64,000 bases of DNA, from NCBI RefSeq assembly GCF_900099965.1, contig NZ_FNDJ01000027.1, positions 89,428-153,427 of the forward strand, read 5' to 3'. The number at the start of each line of letters is the position of its first letter. Within the stretch, counting starts at the first letter, position 1. Made by a program: the position numbers and the translations under genes. The notes beneath the pieces were generated by a model. It saw only the letters and a program-made list of their open reading frames with translations, was not told the origin of the DNA and did not search any database. This stretch comes from Nonomuraea jiangxiensis. GTDB taxonomy: Bacteria > Actinomycetota > Actinomycetes > Streptosporangiales > Streptosporangiaceae. Shown piece by piece: positions 27,408 through 34,339 of this stretch.

Positions 27408-28403
27408 ATGACCCACACCGTGCTTGTCACCGGGGTCTCGCGCCACATAGGCGCCCGGGTGGCAAGCGTTCTGGCGGCAGCCCCGGACATCAGCCGCGTC
27501 ATTGGAGTTGACACCGTGCCGCCGCCCTCGCTGACTCGCGATGGCGGCATCTCCCTGGGCCGGACGGAGTTCGTCCGGGTGGATCTGCGCAGCCCCGACA
27601 TCGCACAGGTGATCGCGGCCGCGGATGTTCACACCGTTGTGCACATGAGCCTGGTCAGCGCTCCGTCGAGGAGCGGGGGCCGGACGGCCATGAAGGAGCA
27701 CAACGTGATCGGCACCATGCAACTGCTCGGTGCCTGCCAACGGTCGGCGACCGTGCGGCGTGTCGTGGTGCGCTCCACCACGGCCGTCTACGGCTCGTCG
27801 CCTCGGGATCCAGCGGTGTTCACCGAGGAGCTGGAGCCGCACGACGGCCCCAGCCACGGCTATGCGAAGGATGCCGTCGAGGTGGAGGGCTACGTGCGAG
27901 GCTTCGCGCGGCGCCGTCCCGACGTGACGGTGTCGCTGCTTCGCTTCGCCAATTTCATGGGTCCCGGCGTCGAGTCACCGCTGACCCGTTACTTCACCCA
28001 GCCGGTGCTGCCGACCGTGTTCGGCTTCGACCCGCGGCTGCAGTTCGTTCACGAGGACGACGCGGTCGAGGTGCTGCTCCGGATGGCGACAGAGGACCAC
28101 CCCGGCACGTACAACGTGGCCGGGGCCGGTGTGCTGCTGCTCTCGCAGTGCGCCAGGAGGGCGGGACGGCCGTCGTTGCCGGTGCTCTCGCCCGCCTTCA
28201 AGGTGCTGGGCAACGCCGCCCGCAGGATGGGCCTGGTCGAATACTCGCCCGAGCAGCTCAGGCTGATGTGCCACGGCCGCGCGGTCGACACCGCCCGGCT
28301 TGAGGCCGAGCTCGGGTGGAAACCCAAGTTCACGACCGGGGCGGCCTTCGACGACTTCCTGCGCTCGCGTGGCCTGCGCCCGTTCGGAGGTGTACGCACT
28401 TGA
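27408..28403 (+). CDS. NAD-dependent epimerase/dehydratase family protein
   Basis: A 331-residue extended-SDR protein with a Rossmann start (VLVTGVSRHIGARVA) and an atypical catalytic region: the serine-containing strand VVVRSTTAVYGSS is present, but the usual Tyr-x3-Lys reads GYAKDAVEVE, where the lysine is two residues after the tyrosine. It may therefore be a non-classical or regulatory member. The family fold binds NAD(P) and nucleotide sugars; the substrate here is unknown. The downstream acyltransferase overlaps its stop, suggesting a joint role in envelope lipid or glycan metabolism. Confidence 0.8.
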   Translation: MTHTVLVTGVSRHIGARVASVLAAAPDISRVIGVDTVPPPSLTRDGGISLGRTEFVRVDLRSPDIAQVIAAADVHTVVHMSLVSAPSRSGGRTAMKEHNVIGTMQLLGACQRSATVRRVVVRSTTAVYGSSPRDPAVFTEELEPHDGPSHGYAKDAVEVEGYVRGFARRRPDVTVSLLRFANFMGPGVESPLTRYFTQPVLPTVFGFDPRLQFVHEDDAVEVLLRMATEDHPGTYNVAGAGVLLLSQCARRAGRPSLPVLSPAFKVLGNAARRMGLVEYSPEQLRLMCHGRAVDTARLEAELGWKPKFTTGAAFDDFLRSRGLRPFGGVRT

Positions 28404-29296
28404 GCGTTCCCCGCGAAGAGGCCCGGGTGATCCCGATCAGCGCGGCGCCGTCCTTCGAGCAACCCGATCCGGTGGCGGAGCTGCTCGCCCTGATCCGTCG
28501 GCGGATCACGGGCGACTACGAGGTCGACGAGTTCGGCTACGACGCCGAGCTGACCGACAAGGTGCTCCTGGAGCTGATCAGGCCGCTCTACAACCACTGG
28601 TTCAGGGTGGAGACGGTCGAGCTGAAGAACGTCCCGGTGGAGGGCGGCGCGCTCATCGTGGCCAACCACTCGGGCACGCTGCCGTTCGACGCGCTGATGA
28701 TGCAGCTGGCGCTGCACGACGAGGCCGGCAGGCCGTTGCGGCTGCTCGGCGCCGACCTCGTCTACCAGCTTCCGGTGCTCAGCCATCTGTCCCGCAAGAC
28801 GGGCCACACGCTGGCCTGCCGCGAGGACGCCGACCGGCTGCTGCGTGGGGGCGAGCTCGTCGGGGTGTTCCCCGAGGGCTTCAAGGGCATCGGCAAGCCC
28901 TTCTCCGATCGCTACAAGCTGCAGCGGTTCGGCCGCGGCGGGTTCGTGGCCTCGGCCCTGCGCACGGGCGTGCCCATCGTGCCGGTCGCGATCGTGGGCG
29001 CCGAGGAGATCTATCCCAAGATCGGTGACCTGAAGTCGCTGGCCCGGCTGCTGGGCCTGCCCTACCTGCCGATCACGCCGCTCTTCCCGCTGCTCGGGCC
29101 GCTGGGGCTGGTGCCGCTGCCGTCCAAGTGGATGATCGAGTTCGGCGAGCCCATCCGGACCGACGACTACGACCCGTCGGCGGCCGACGATCCCATGCTG
29201 GTGTTCAACCTCACCGACCACGTGCGGGAGGTCATCCAGCAGATGCTCAACGAGCTGGTGCTGCGCAGGGGGTACGCCTTCCCGCCCTTCATGTGA
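28400..29296 (+). CDS. Lysophospholipid acyltransferase family protein (PlsC-like)
   Basis: A 298-residue acyltransferase of the PlsC fold. It has the acyl-acceptor box as NHSGTLPFD (His about 90; the His-Asp spacing is longer than the common HX4D, as in related actinobacterial proteins), the phosphate-binding FPEGFKGIGK, and VPIVPVAIVGAEE. The family acylates lysophosphatidic acid or related lipids. I chose TTG 28400, overlapping the epimerase stop, with GGAGG nine bases upstream; GTG 28427 is an alternative with GAAGAGG close by. Probably membrane-associated. Confidence 0.85.
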   Translation: MSVPREEARVIPISAAPSFEQPDPVAELLALIRRRITGDYEVDEFGYDAELTDKVLLELIRPLYNHWFRVETVELKNVPVEGGALIVANHSGTLPFDALMMQLALHDEAGRPLRLLGADLVYQLPVLSHLSRKTGHTLACREDADRLLRGGELVGVFPEGFKGIGKPFSDRYKLQRFGRGGFVASALRTGVPIVPVAIVGAEEIYPKIGDLKSLARLLGLPYLPITPLFPLLGPLGLVPLPSKWMIEFGEPIRTDDYDPSAADDPMLVFNLTDHVREVIQQMLNELVLRRGYAFPPFM

Positions 29297-29313
29297 AACC
29301 TGGGGGGCGCCGG

Positions 29314-29349
29314 CGGTGTTCAACGGGGCGATTCGCTCACTGAACACCG
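29314..29349. promoter_or_regulatory. Inverted repeat upstream of the SDR gene
   Basis: CGGTGTTCA (29314-29322) and TGAACACCG (29341-29349) are perfect reverse complements with an 18-bp spacer, ending 12 bp before the ATG. It may be an operator or a terminator of the acyltransferase gene. Confidence 0.45.
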
Positions 29350-29360
29350 GAAGGAACCCC

Positions 29361-30155
29361 ATGGATCTTCAGCTCTCCGGCCGCGTCGCCGTCGTCACCG
29401 GCGCGTCCAAGGGCATCGGCCTGGCCGTCGCCCGCACCTTGGCCGAGGAGGGCGCGCACGTCGTGGCCGTCTCGCGGCGGCGTACCGACGCGTTGCCCGG
29501 CGAGGTCGTGCACGTGGCCGCCGACCTGATGGACCCGCAGGAGCACGCGCGGGTCGTGGGGCGGGCCGTGGCCGAGTTCGGCGGCCTGGACATCCTGGTC
29601 AACAACGCCGGCGGGCCGCCGCCCGGAGTGACGCTGCCCCGGGTCGGGTTCATGGCGCCCGACGACGAGGACTGGCGGGCGATGTTCGAGTTCAACCTGT
29701 TCTCGGTCGTCCGCATGATCCGCGCCGCCGTACCCGTCATGCTGGAGCGGGGCGGTGGCTCGATCGTCAACCTCTCCTCCACCATGGCCCGCCAGCCCGG
29801 CGCCATGAACGTCGACTACGCCGCCGCCAAGGCCGCCGTGAGCCACGTGAGCAAGGCCGTCGCCGAGGAGTACGGCCCGCGGGGCGTGCGCGTGAACACC
29901 CTCACGCCCGGCGCGGTGCTCACCGACTGGTGGACCAGGCCGGGCGGCGCCGCCGAGGTCATGGGGGCCATGGTCGGGGCGACGAAGGAGGACGTCGTCA
30001 CCAAGGTCGCCCCCGAGATGCTGCGCATGGTCACCGGGCGCCTCGTGGACCCGCAGGAGATCGCCGACGCGGTCGCCCTGCTGGCCTCACCCCGCTCGGG
30101 CAGCACGACCGGCGCCGAGCTCGTCATCGACGGCGGCCAGCTCAAGGAGCTGTGA
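29361..30155 (+). CDS. SDR-family oxidoreductase
   Basis: A 264-residue short-chain dehydrogenase/reductase with cofactor motif TGASKGIG (13-20), NNAG (81-84), and active-site Tyr153-x3-Lys157 (YAAAK) preceded by NLSS. VSRRR after strand 2 favours NADP+. FabG-like proportions, but the substrate is unknown. The ATG at 29361 has GGAAGGA five bases upstream; an earlier GTG (29316) would place the palindrome inside the gene. It stands alone between the acyltransferase and the sigma factor. Confidence 0.85.
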   Translation: MDLQLSGRVAVVTGASKGIGLAVARTLAEEGAHVVAVSRRRTDALPGEVVHVAADLMDPQEHARVVGRAVAEFGGLDILVNNAGGPPPGVTLPRVGFMAPDDEDWRAMFEFNLFSVVRMIRAAVPVMLERGGGSIVNLSSTMARQPGAMNVDYAAAKAAVSHVSKAVAEEYGPRGVRVNTLTPGAVLTDWWTRPGGAAEVMGAMVGATKEDVVTKVAPEMLRMVTGRLVDPQEIADAVALLASPRSGSTTGAELVIDGGQLKEL

Positions 30156-30225
30156 CCGCCCGCGTGAACCCGGAGGGCGGGTTGCGGCAAGACATGCGTG
30201 ACCGATTTCCCACAGAAGGGCGGAG

Positions 30226-30804
30226 ATGATCACGCAACCCGCCACCAGGGGTGCGGATTCGGAGCTCGTGAGCGCCTCACTGACCGAACCCGAGGCGTTC
30301 GCGGAGCTTTTCGACCGCTACTCAGCCATGCTCTACAGGTACGTCTCCAAACGCCTCGGCCCCGAGCCCGCCGAGGACCTCGTCGGCGAGACCTTCCTGA
30401 TCGCCTTCTCCCGCAGGCGGAGCTACGACCTGGCGATGCCGGACGCGAGGCCCTGGCTCTTCGGCATCCTCACCAAGCTCATCTCCCGGCACCACCGCGG
30501 TGAGGCCGCCCGCTACCGCGCCCTGCTGCGCGCCCCCGTCGAGGCCGAGGTGGAGTCGCCGGCCGACCGGGTGGCCGCGGGGGTGAGCGCCCAGGCCGTC
30601 CGGGCCGAGCTGGCCGGCGCCCTGGCCGCGCTGCCCGCCAAGGACCGCGACGTGCTGCTGCTGATCGCCTGGGGGGATCTCACGTACGAGGAGACGGCCC
30701 GGGCGCTCGCCATCCCGATCGGCACCGTGCGATCCCGTCTCAACCGTGGCAGGCGCAAGGTCCGGGCCGCGCTCGGCGACGCCAACCCCCTGGAGGAGGA
30801 GTGA
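30226..30804 (+). CDS. ECF-type RNA polymerase sigma factor
   Basis: A 192-residue sigma-70 family protein with region 2 (AFAELFDRYSAMLYRYVSKRLG, PAEDLVGETFLIAFSRR) and region 4 (ALPAKDRDVLLLIAWGDLTYEETARALAIPIGTVRSRLNRGR). No region 3, hence ECF. It belongs to the actinobacterial group that normally sits upstream of a CU044_5270-type anti-sigma-like membrane protein. Here the next gene is instead an LCP-family protein, with start overlap or a 2-bp gap. Recognition sequence unknown. Confidence 0.88.
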   Translation: MITQPATRGADSELVSASLTEPEAFAELFDRYSAMLYRYVSKRLGPEPAEDLVGETFLIAFSRRRSYDLAMPDARPWLFGILTKLISRHHRGEAARYRALLRAPVEAEVESPADRVAAGVSAQAVRAELAGALAALPAKDRDVLLLIAWGDLTYEETARALAIPIGTVRSRLNRGRRKVRAALGDANPLEEE

Positions 30805-30806
30805 CG

Positions 30807-31823
30807 ATGGACGACCTGAAGCTGCTCCGCGACCTGGGGACGGCGTTCGAGCACGAACCGCCCGCGACGCTCGCCCGCCAGCGCGAGCGCCTCCTGCGGG
30901 CCCGCCCGCGCGGAGGCGGGGTGGGTCGCTGGGTGAGCTGGTGGACGGCCGGGCTGGTGGCCGCCGCCACGGCCGTGGCGGTCGTGGTGCCCACCGTGCT
31001 GATCGGCGACCGCCACCCGGCCGCCCCGCCCGCGGGGACCGACTCCGTGGACGTGAGCGGCGCCATGAACGTGCTCCTGATCGGTTCCGACACCCGCCAG
31101 GGCGCCGGCAACGTCGAATACGGCCCTCGGATGGCCGATGCGGGGGCGCACTCCGACACCATCGTCATCCTGCACGTGCCCGCCGACCGGGGCAGCGCCG
31201 TCGCGGTCAGCGTGCCGCGCGACTCGATCGTCCGGATCCCGCGCTGCGGCTCGTCGCCGGCCAGGGAGGACATGATCAATTCCGCGTACCGTACGGGGGG
31301 CGCGGGCTGCCTCAGGACCACGCTGGAGACCCTGACGGGGCTGACCATCCGGCACACGGTGGAGGTGGACTTCGCGGGGTTCAAGAAGGTGGTCGACGCG
31401 CTCGGCGGCGTACAGGTGACGCTGCCCCGGCCGGTGGACGACCGGATGGCCAAGCTGCGGCTGCCCGCGGGCAGGTCGATGCTCGACGGCGAACAGGCGC
31501 TCGGCTACGTCCGCCTGCGCCGCTACGGCGCCGAGGGCTCCGACATCAGCCGGATCAAGCGCCAGCAGGAGCTCGTGCTCGCGACCCTGCAGCGGCTGCG
31601 GGACGCGTTGTTCGACCCCGGCAGGCTCAGGGCGTTCCTCGGGGTGATGCACGAGTCGGTCAGGACGGATCTGAGCCCCGAAGCGATGTACGAGCTGGCC
31701 GTAGGCATGTCGGAGACCAAGCTGACCTTCATGACCGTCCCCTGGCGGCCCCACCCCGACGATCCCAATAGGCTCGCGTGGCAGCAGCCGGACGCCGCCG
31801 AGCTCTTCAAGTCACTCGAATGA
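30807..31823 (+). CDS. LCP (LytR-CpsA-Psr) family protein with anti-sigma-like N-terminus
   Basis: A 338-residue membrane protein. Residues 1-40 (MDDLKLLRDLGTAFEHEPPA...ARQRERLL) resemble the cytoplasmic head of CU044_5270-type proteins linked to ECF sigma factors. A transmembrane segment lies at about 45-68. The extracytoplasmic LCP domain follows: NVLLIGSDTR, DTIVILHVPADRG, VSVPRDSIVRIP, INSAYRTGG, FAGFKKVVDALGGV and YVRLRRYGAEGSDISRIKRQQ. LCP enzymes transfer glycopolymers to peptidoglycan. GAGGAGGA precedes the ATG; GTG 30801, overlapping the sigma stop, is an alternative start. Confidence 0.85.
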   Translation: MDDLKLLRDLGTAFEHEPPATLARQRERLLRARPRGGGVGRWVSWWTAGLVAAATAVAVVVPTVLIGDRHPAAPPAGTDSVDVSGAMNVLLIGSDTRQGAGNVEYGPRMADAGAHSDTIVILHVPADRGSAVAVSVPRDSIVRIPRCGSSPAREDMINSAYRTGGAGCLRTTLETLTGLTIRHTVEVDFAGFKKVVDALGGVQVTLPRPVDDRMAKLRLPAGRSMLDGEQALGYVRLRRYGAEGSDISRIKRQQELVLATLQRLRDALFDPGRLRAFLGVMHESVRTDLSPEAMYELAVGMSETKLTFMTVPWRPHPDDPNRLAWQQPDAAELFKSLE

Positions 31824-31854
31824 CCCACCAGGGCCGCCCCTGAGGGAGCCGCGG

Positions 31855-31879
31855 GCTCTACCGCTGCGTGCGGTAGAGC
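31855..31879. terminator. Terminator between convergent LCP and HAD genes
   Basis: A perfect 10-bp repeat (GCTCTACCGC / GCGGTAGAGC) with a 5-nt loop. It overlaps the last seven codons of the minus-strand HAD gene, so that gene's C-terminus (LYRTQR) is encoded by the hairpin itself. Confidence 0.7.
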
Positions 31880-32733
31880 TTGCGCAGGGCGATGCCCGCG
31901 GCCACGCCGCCCGCCACGGCTCCCACGCCCGCCGCGATGGGCAGGGCCGCCAGGGTGGCCTTGCGTCCGGTGCGGAAGTCCTTGATCGGCCAGGCGTGCT
32001 TTCTGGCGTGCTCGCGCAGCTCGGCGTCCGGGTTGATGGCCACGGCATGGCCGACCAGCGACAGCATCGGCAGGTCGTTGGCCGAGTCGCTGTAGGCCGT
32101 GCACCTGGTCAGGTCGAGTCCCTCACGGCGGGCCAGCGCCCGCACCGCCTCGGCCTTGGCGGGGCCGTGCAGCAGGTCGCCGACCAGCCGCCCGGTGTAG
32201 ACGCCGTCGCTGCTCTCGGCGACCGTGCCGAGCGCGCCGGTCAGGCCGAGCCGCTGCGCGATGACCCTGGCCAGCTCGACCGGCGTGGCGGTGACCAGCC
32301 AGACCCGCTGGCCCGCGTCGAGGTGGTCCTGCGCGAGCGCCCTGGTGCCGCCCCAGATGCGGTCGGCCATGACCTCGTCGTAGATCTCCTCGCCGAGGCG
32401 CACCACGTCATCGACCTTGGCGCCCGCGACGAACGCCAGCGCCGTCTCCCTGGCCACCGCGATGTGCTCGGGGTTCTCGTTGCCACGCAGCCGGAACACC
32501 GCCTGCCCCACGGCGAACTTCAGCAGGTCGGACGACGTGAACAGGCCACGCGTGGCCAGCCCCCTGGCGAAGTGGTAGATCGAGGCGCCGCGCATCATCG
32601 TGTTGTCCACGTCGAAGAAGGCCGCGGCCTGGAGGTCCGGCTGGGCCGGGGCGACGGTGACCGCCGCCTGGGCCGCGGCCTCCCCGGCGGCCCGGGGCTC
32701 CGGTTCTTGTCGTCGTCGGATTAGCCGCCACAT
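31858..32733 (-). CDS. HAD-IB family phosphatase with C-terminal membrane segment
   Basis: A 291-residue HAD hydrolase. Motif I is FFDVDNTMM (nucleophile and acid Asp), motif II VWLVTATP, motif III and IV KAEAVRALARR and YSDSANDLPML. HAD-IB enzymes include SerB-like and lysophosphatidate-type phosphatases. The C-terminus has a hydrophobic stretch (AALPIAAGVGAVAGGVAAGIAL) that may anchor it. The ATG has no Shine-Dalgarno but follows TAAGCT by six bases, so a leaderless start is likely. The natural substrate is not predictable. Confidence 0.88.
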   Translation of the reverse strand: MWRLIRRRQEPEPRAAGEAAAQAAVTVAPAQPDLQAAAFFDVDNTMMRGASIYHFARGLATRGLFTSSDLLKFAVGQAVFRLRGNENPEHIAVARETALAFVAGAKVDDVVRLGEEIYDEVMADRIWGGTRALAQDHLDAGQRVWLVTATPVELARVIAQRLGLTGALGTVAESSDGVYTGRLVGDLLHGPAKAEAVRALARREGLDLTRCTAYSDSANDLPMLSLVGHAVAINPDAELREHARKHAWPIKDFRTGRKATLAALPIAAGVGAVAGGVAAGIALRKLYRTQR

Positions 32734-32739
32734 GGGCTC

Positions 32740-32745
32740 AGCTTA
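32740..32745 (-). promoter_or_regulatory. -10 hexamer TAAGCT of the HAD gene
   Basis: TAAGCT on the minus strand ends six bases before ATG 32733, at the 3' edge of the DUF5667 gene. Confidence 0.5.
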
Positions 32746-32750
32746 CTGAC

Positions 32751-33392
32751 CTAGTTCGGGACGACCAGACCCTCGATATAGTCAAGATAGCCTTCTGCCT
32801 GGACCGCCTCGGCCTCGTTGAGCTGCGTCAACATGGGCCCCACGACCTCTTTCTGGTCCCTTGCGAAGGACTTGATCTTCGGCGAGCGCGGCTCGACCCG
32901 TTCCAGTCGGCTGATCCCCGCCCGCGTGGACTCCTCCATGTCCTTGAGCGTCCTGCTGACCAGCGGCCCGTCGACGGACGAACCCAGCAGGCTGGCCACC
33001 TCCTTGGCGCGGGTCTTGGCCGAGTCCAGCTCGCGCTGGCCGCGTTCGGCGTCGTCGGTGCTCAGGTGGACGAGGGTGCTCTCCGCCGCGCGCTTGAGCG
33101 GGTAGAGCGAGTCTCCCGGCACCGCCTGGTAGGTGGCGAAGGCCGAGACCATCATGGCCGCCGCCAGCCCCAGCGTGGCGAGCTGCGACAGGACCGGCCG
33201 GCGGCGTACGGGCCGGCGGTGGCGGGGACGGTGCCTGACGTGGTGGACCGGCTCGTCGGTGAGCTCCCCGGACAGGAGCTGCGCGCGCAACCGGGCCCGG
33301 AAGGCGGGCTCCGGGTCGGCGCCGAGCGGGAGCCGTCCCAGCTCCACGAGGTGTTCGAGCACGCGCTCCCGTCGCCTGCTCGCCCTACTCAT
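32751..33392 (-). CDS. DUF5667 membrane protein, probable anti-sigma factor of BldN (RsbN-like)
   Basis: A 213-residue protein: a basic cytoplasmic N-terminus (MSRASRRRERVLEHLVELG, followed by helical ALRAQLL-like segments), one transmembrane helix (about 70-95: LATLGLAAAMMVSAFATYQAV) and an extracytoplasmic helical DUF5667 domain (PGDSLYPLKRAAESTLVHLS). It lies 59 bp after the bldN-like sigma gene on the same strand, with AGGAG six bases before the ATG. In Streptomyces the gene right after bldN encodes its anti-sigma factor RsbN, so the same role is inferred here from position and topology. Confidence 0.75.
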   Translation of the reverse strand: MSRASRRRERVLEHLVELGRLPLGADPEPAFRARLRAQLLSGELTDEPVHHVRHRPRHRRPVRRRPVLSQLATLGLAAAMMVSAFATYQAVPGDSLYPLKRAAESTLVHLSTDDAERGQRELDSAKTRAKEVASLLGSSVDGPLVSRTLKDMEESTRAGISRLERVEPRSPKIKSFARDQKEVVGPMLTQLNEAEAVQAEGYLDYIEGLVVPN

Positions 33393-33451
33393 GGACTGCT
33401 CCTAGACGGTCCCGACGTGACACCTGCCTAACGAGAGGCGGATGGGGGAGG

Positions 33452-34090
33452 TTACGCCAGGTCGTTCTTAAGTGCCCTGGCCAGCGAGCGGACGGCCCTG
33501 AACTGCAGCGCTTTGATCGCTCCACTCTTCTTCCCCATGATCAGCGCGGTTTCCGCGAGCGAGAGGCCGTGCAGGAAGCGCAGGACCACACATTCCTGCT
33601 GTTCAGGATTGAGATCTCGGACGGCCCGCAGTATGCGGTCGTTGATGATGGCCGTGACCACGGCGTTCTCCGGGATGTGCGAGCCGTCGAGCGGGACGTC
33701 GATGACTTCACCGGTGGGTATCTCCAGCCGGTAGCGGCCGGACTTGAAGTGGTCGGTCACCAGGTTTCGCGCGATGGTCACGAGCCAGGCGCCGAAGTCG
33801 CGGCCCTGCCAGGTGAAGTCGGCGATCCTGCGCAGCGCGCGCAGGAAGGTCTCGCTGGTCAGGTCCTCGGCCAACGGGTGTGAGCCGACCCTGAAGTAGA
33901 TGTATCGGTAGACGAGATCCACGTAGCGGTCGTAGAGCGTGCCAAAGGACTCCGAGCAGCCGCTCTTGGCATGCATCACCAGCGTACGGAGGTCGTCGGG
34001 CACTTCGTCGCGCACGGCGAGCTCGCCCGTCCGGGCAGGTCCAGCGACCGCTGGCGCTAACAGCCCGGCGAACGGTGACGAGTCAGGCAT
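33452..34090 (-). CDS. bldN: Developmental ECF sigma factor, BldN orthologue
   Basis: A 212-residue ECF sigma factor. Residues about 45-110 (region 2) include SFGTLYDRYVDLVYRYIYFRVG, AEDLTSETFLRALRRI and FTWQGRDFGAWLVTIARNLV; region 4 (about 155-200) reads LNPEQQECVVLRFLHGLSLAETALIMGKKSGAIK. These strings are nearly those of Streptomyces BldN, which directs aerial-hypha (chaplin and rodlin) genes. Unlike the S. coelicolor protein, with a pro-sequence of roughly 85 residues, only about 35 residues precede region 2. Promoter elements lie upstream and an RsbN-like gene follows. Confidence 0.88.
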   Translation of the reverse strand: MPDSSPFAGLLAPAVAGPARTGELAVRDEVPDDLRTLVMHAKSGCSESFGTLYDRYVDLVYRYIYFRVGSHPLAEDLTSETFLRALRRIADFTWQGRDFGAWLVTIARNLVTDHFKSGRYRLEIPTGEVIDVPLDGSHIPENAVVTAIINDRILRAVRDLNPEQQECVVLRFLHGLSLAETALIMGKKSGAIKALQFRAVRSLARALKNDLA

Positions 34091-34129
34091 CCGGTATCCC
34101 TAGGGGTAAGGGGTGCGGCGTGCTCGAAC

Positions 34130-34158
34130 ACTCTAGAAATCAACCGGAAAATCCACAA
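34130..34158 (-). promoter_or_regulatory. Putative bldN promoter
   Basis: Minus strand: TTGTGG (34158-34153), 17-bp spacer, TAGAGT (34135-34130), giving a leader of about 30 nt. The spacing and the -10 are good; the -35 is partial. Confidence 0.5.
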
Positions 34159-34339
34159 TCCACGGCATGCTTGCATGACTTGGCGTAATCGCCAGATACC
34201 GTGGAGGCGCACACCCCGCTACCCGCAGGTTCATGCCCCGCTGCCTGCGGTGAGCCGCCGGATGTGACCTGCCCCGGACCGACCGGTTCCCGCTTCGGCT
34301 ACCGGCGGGGAGGCAACGTCCGGCAGCATTGGAGTCACC

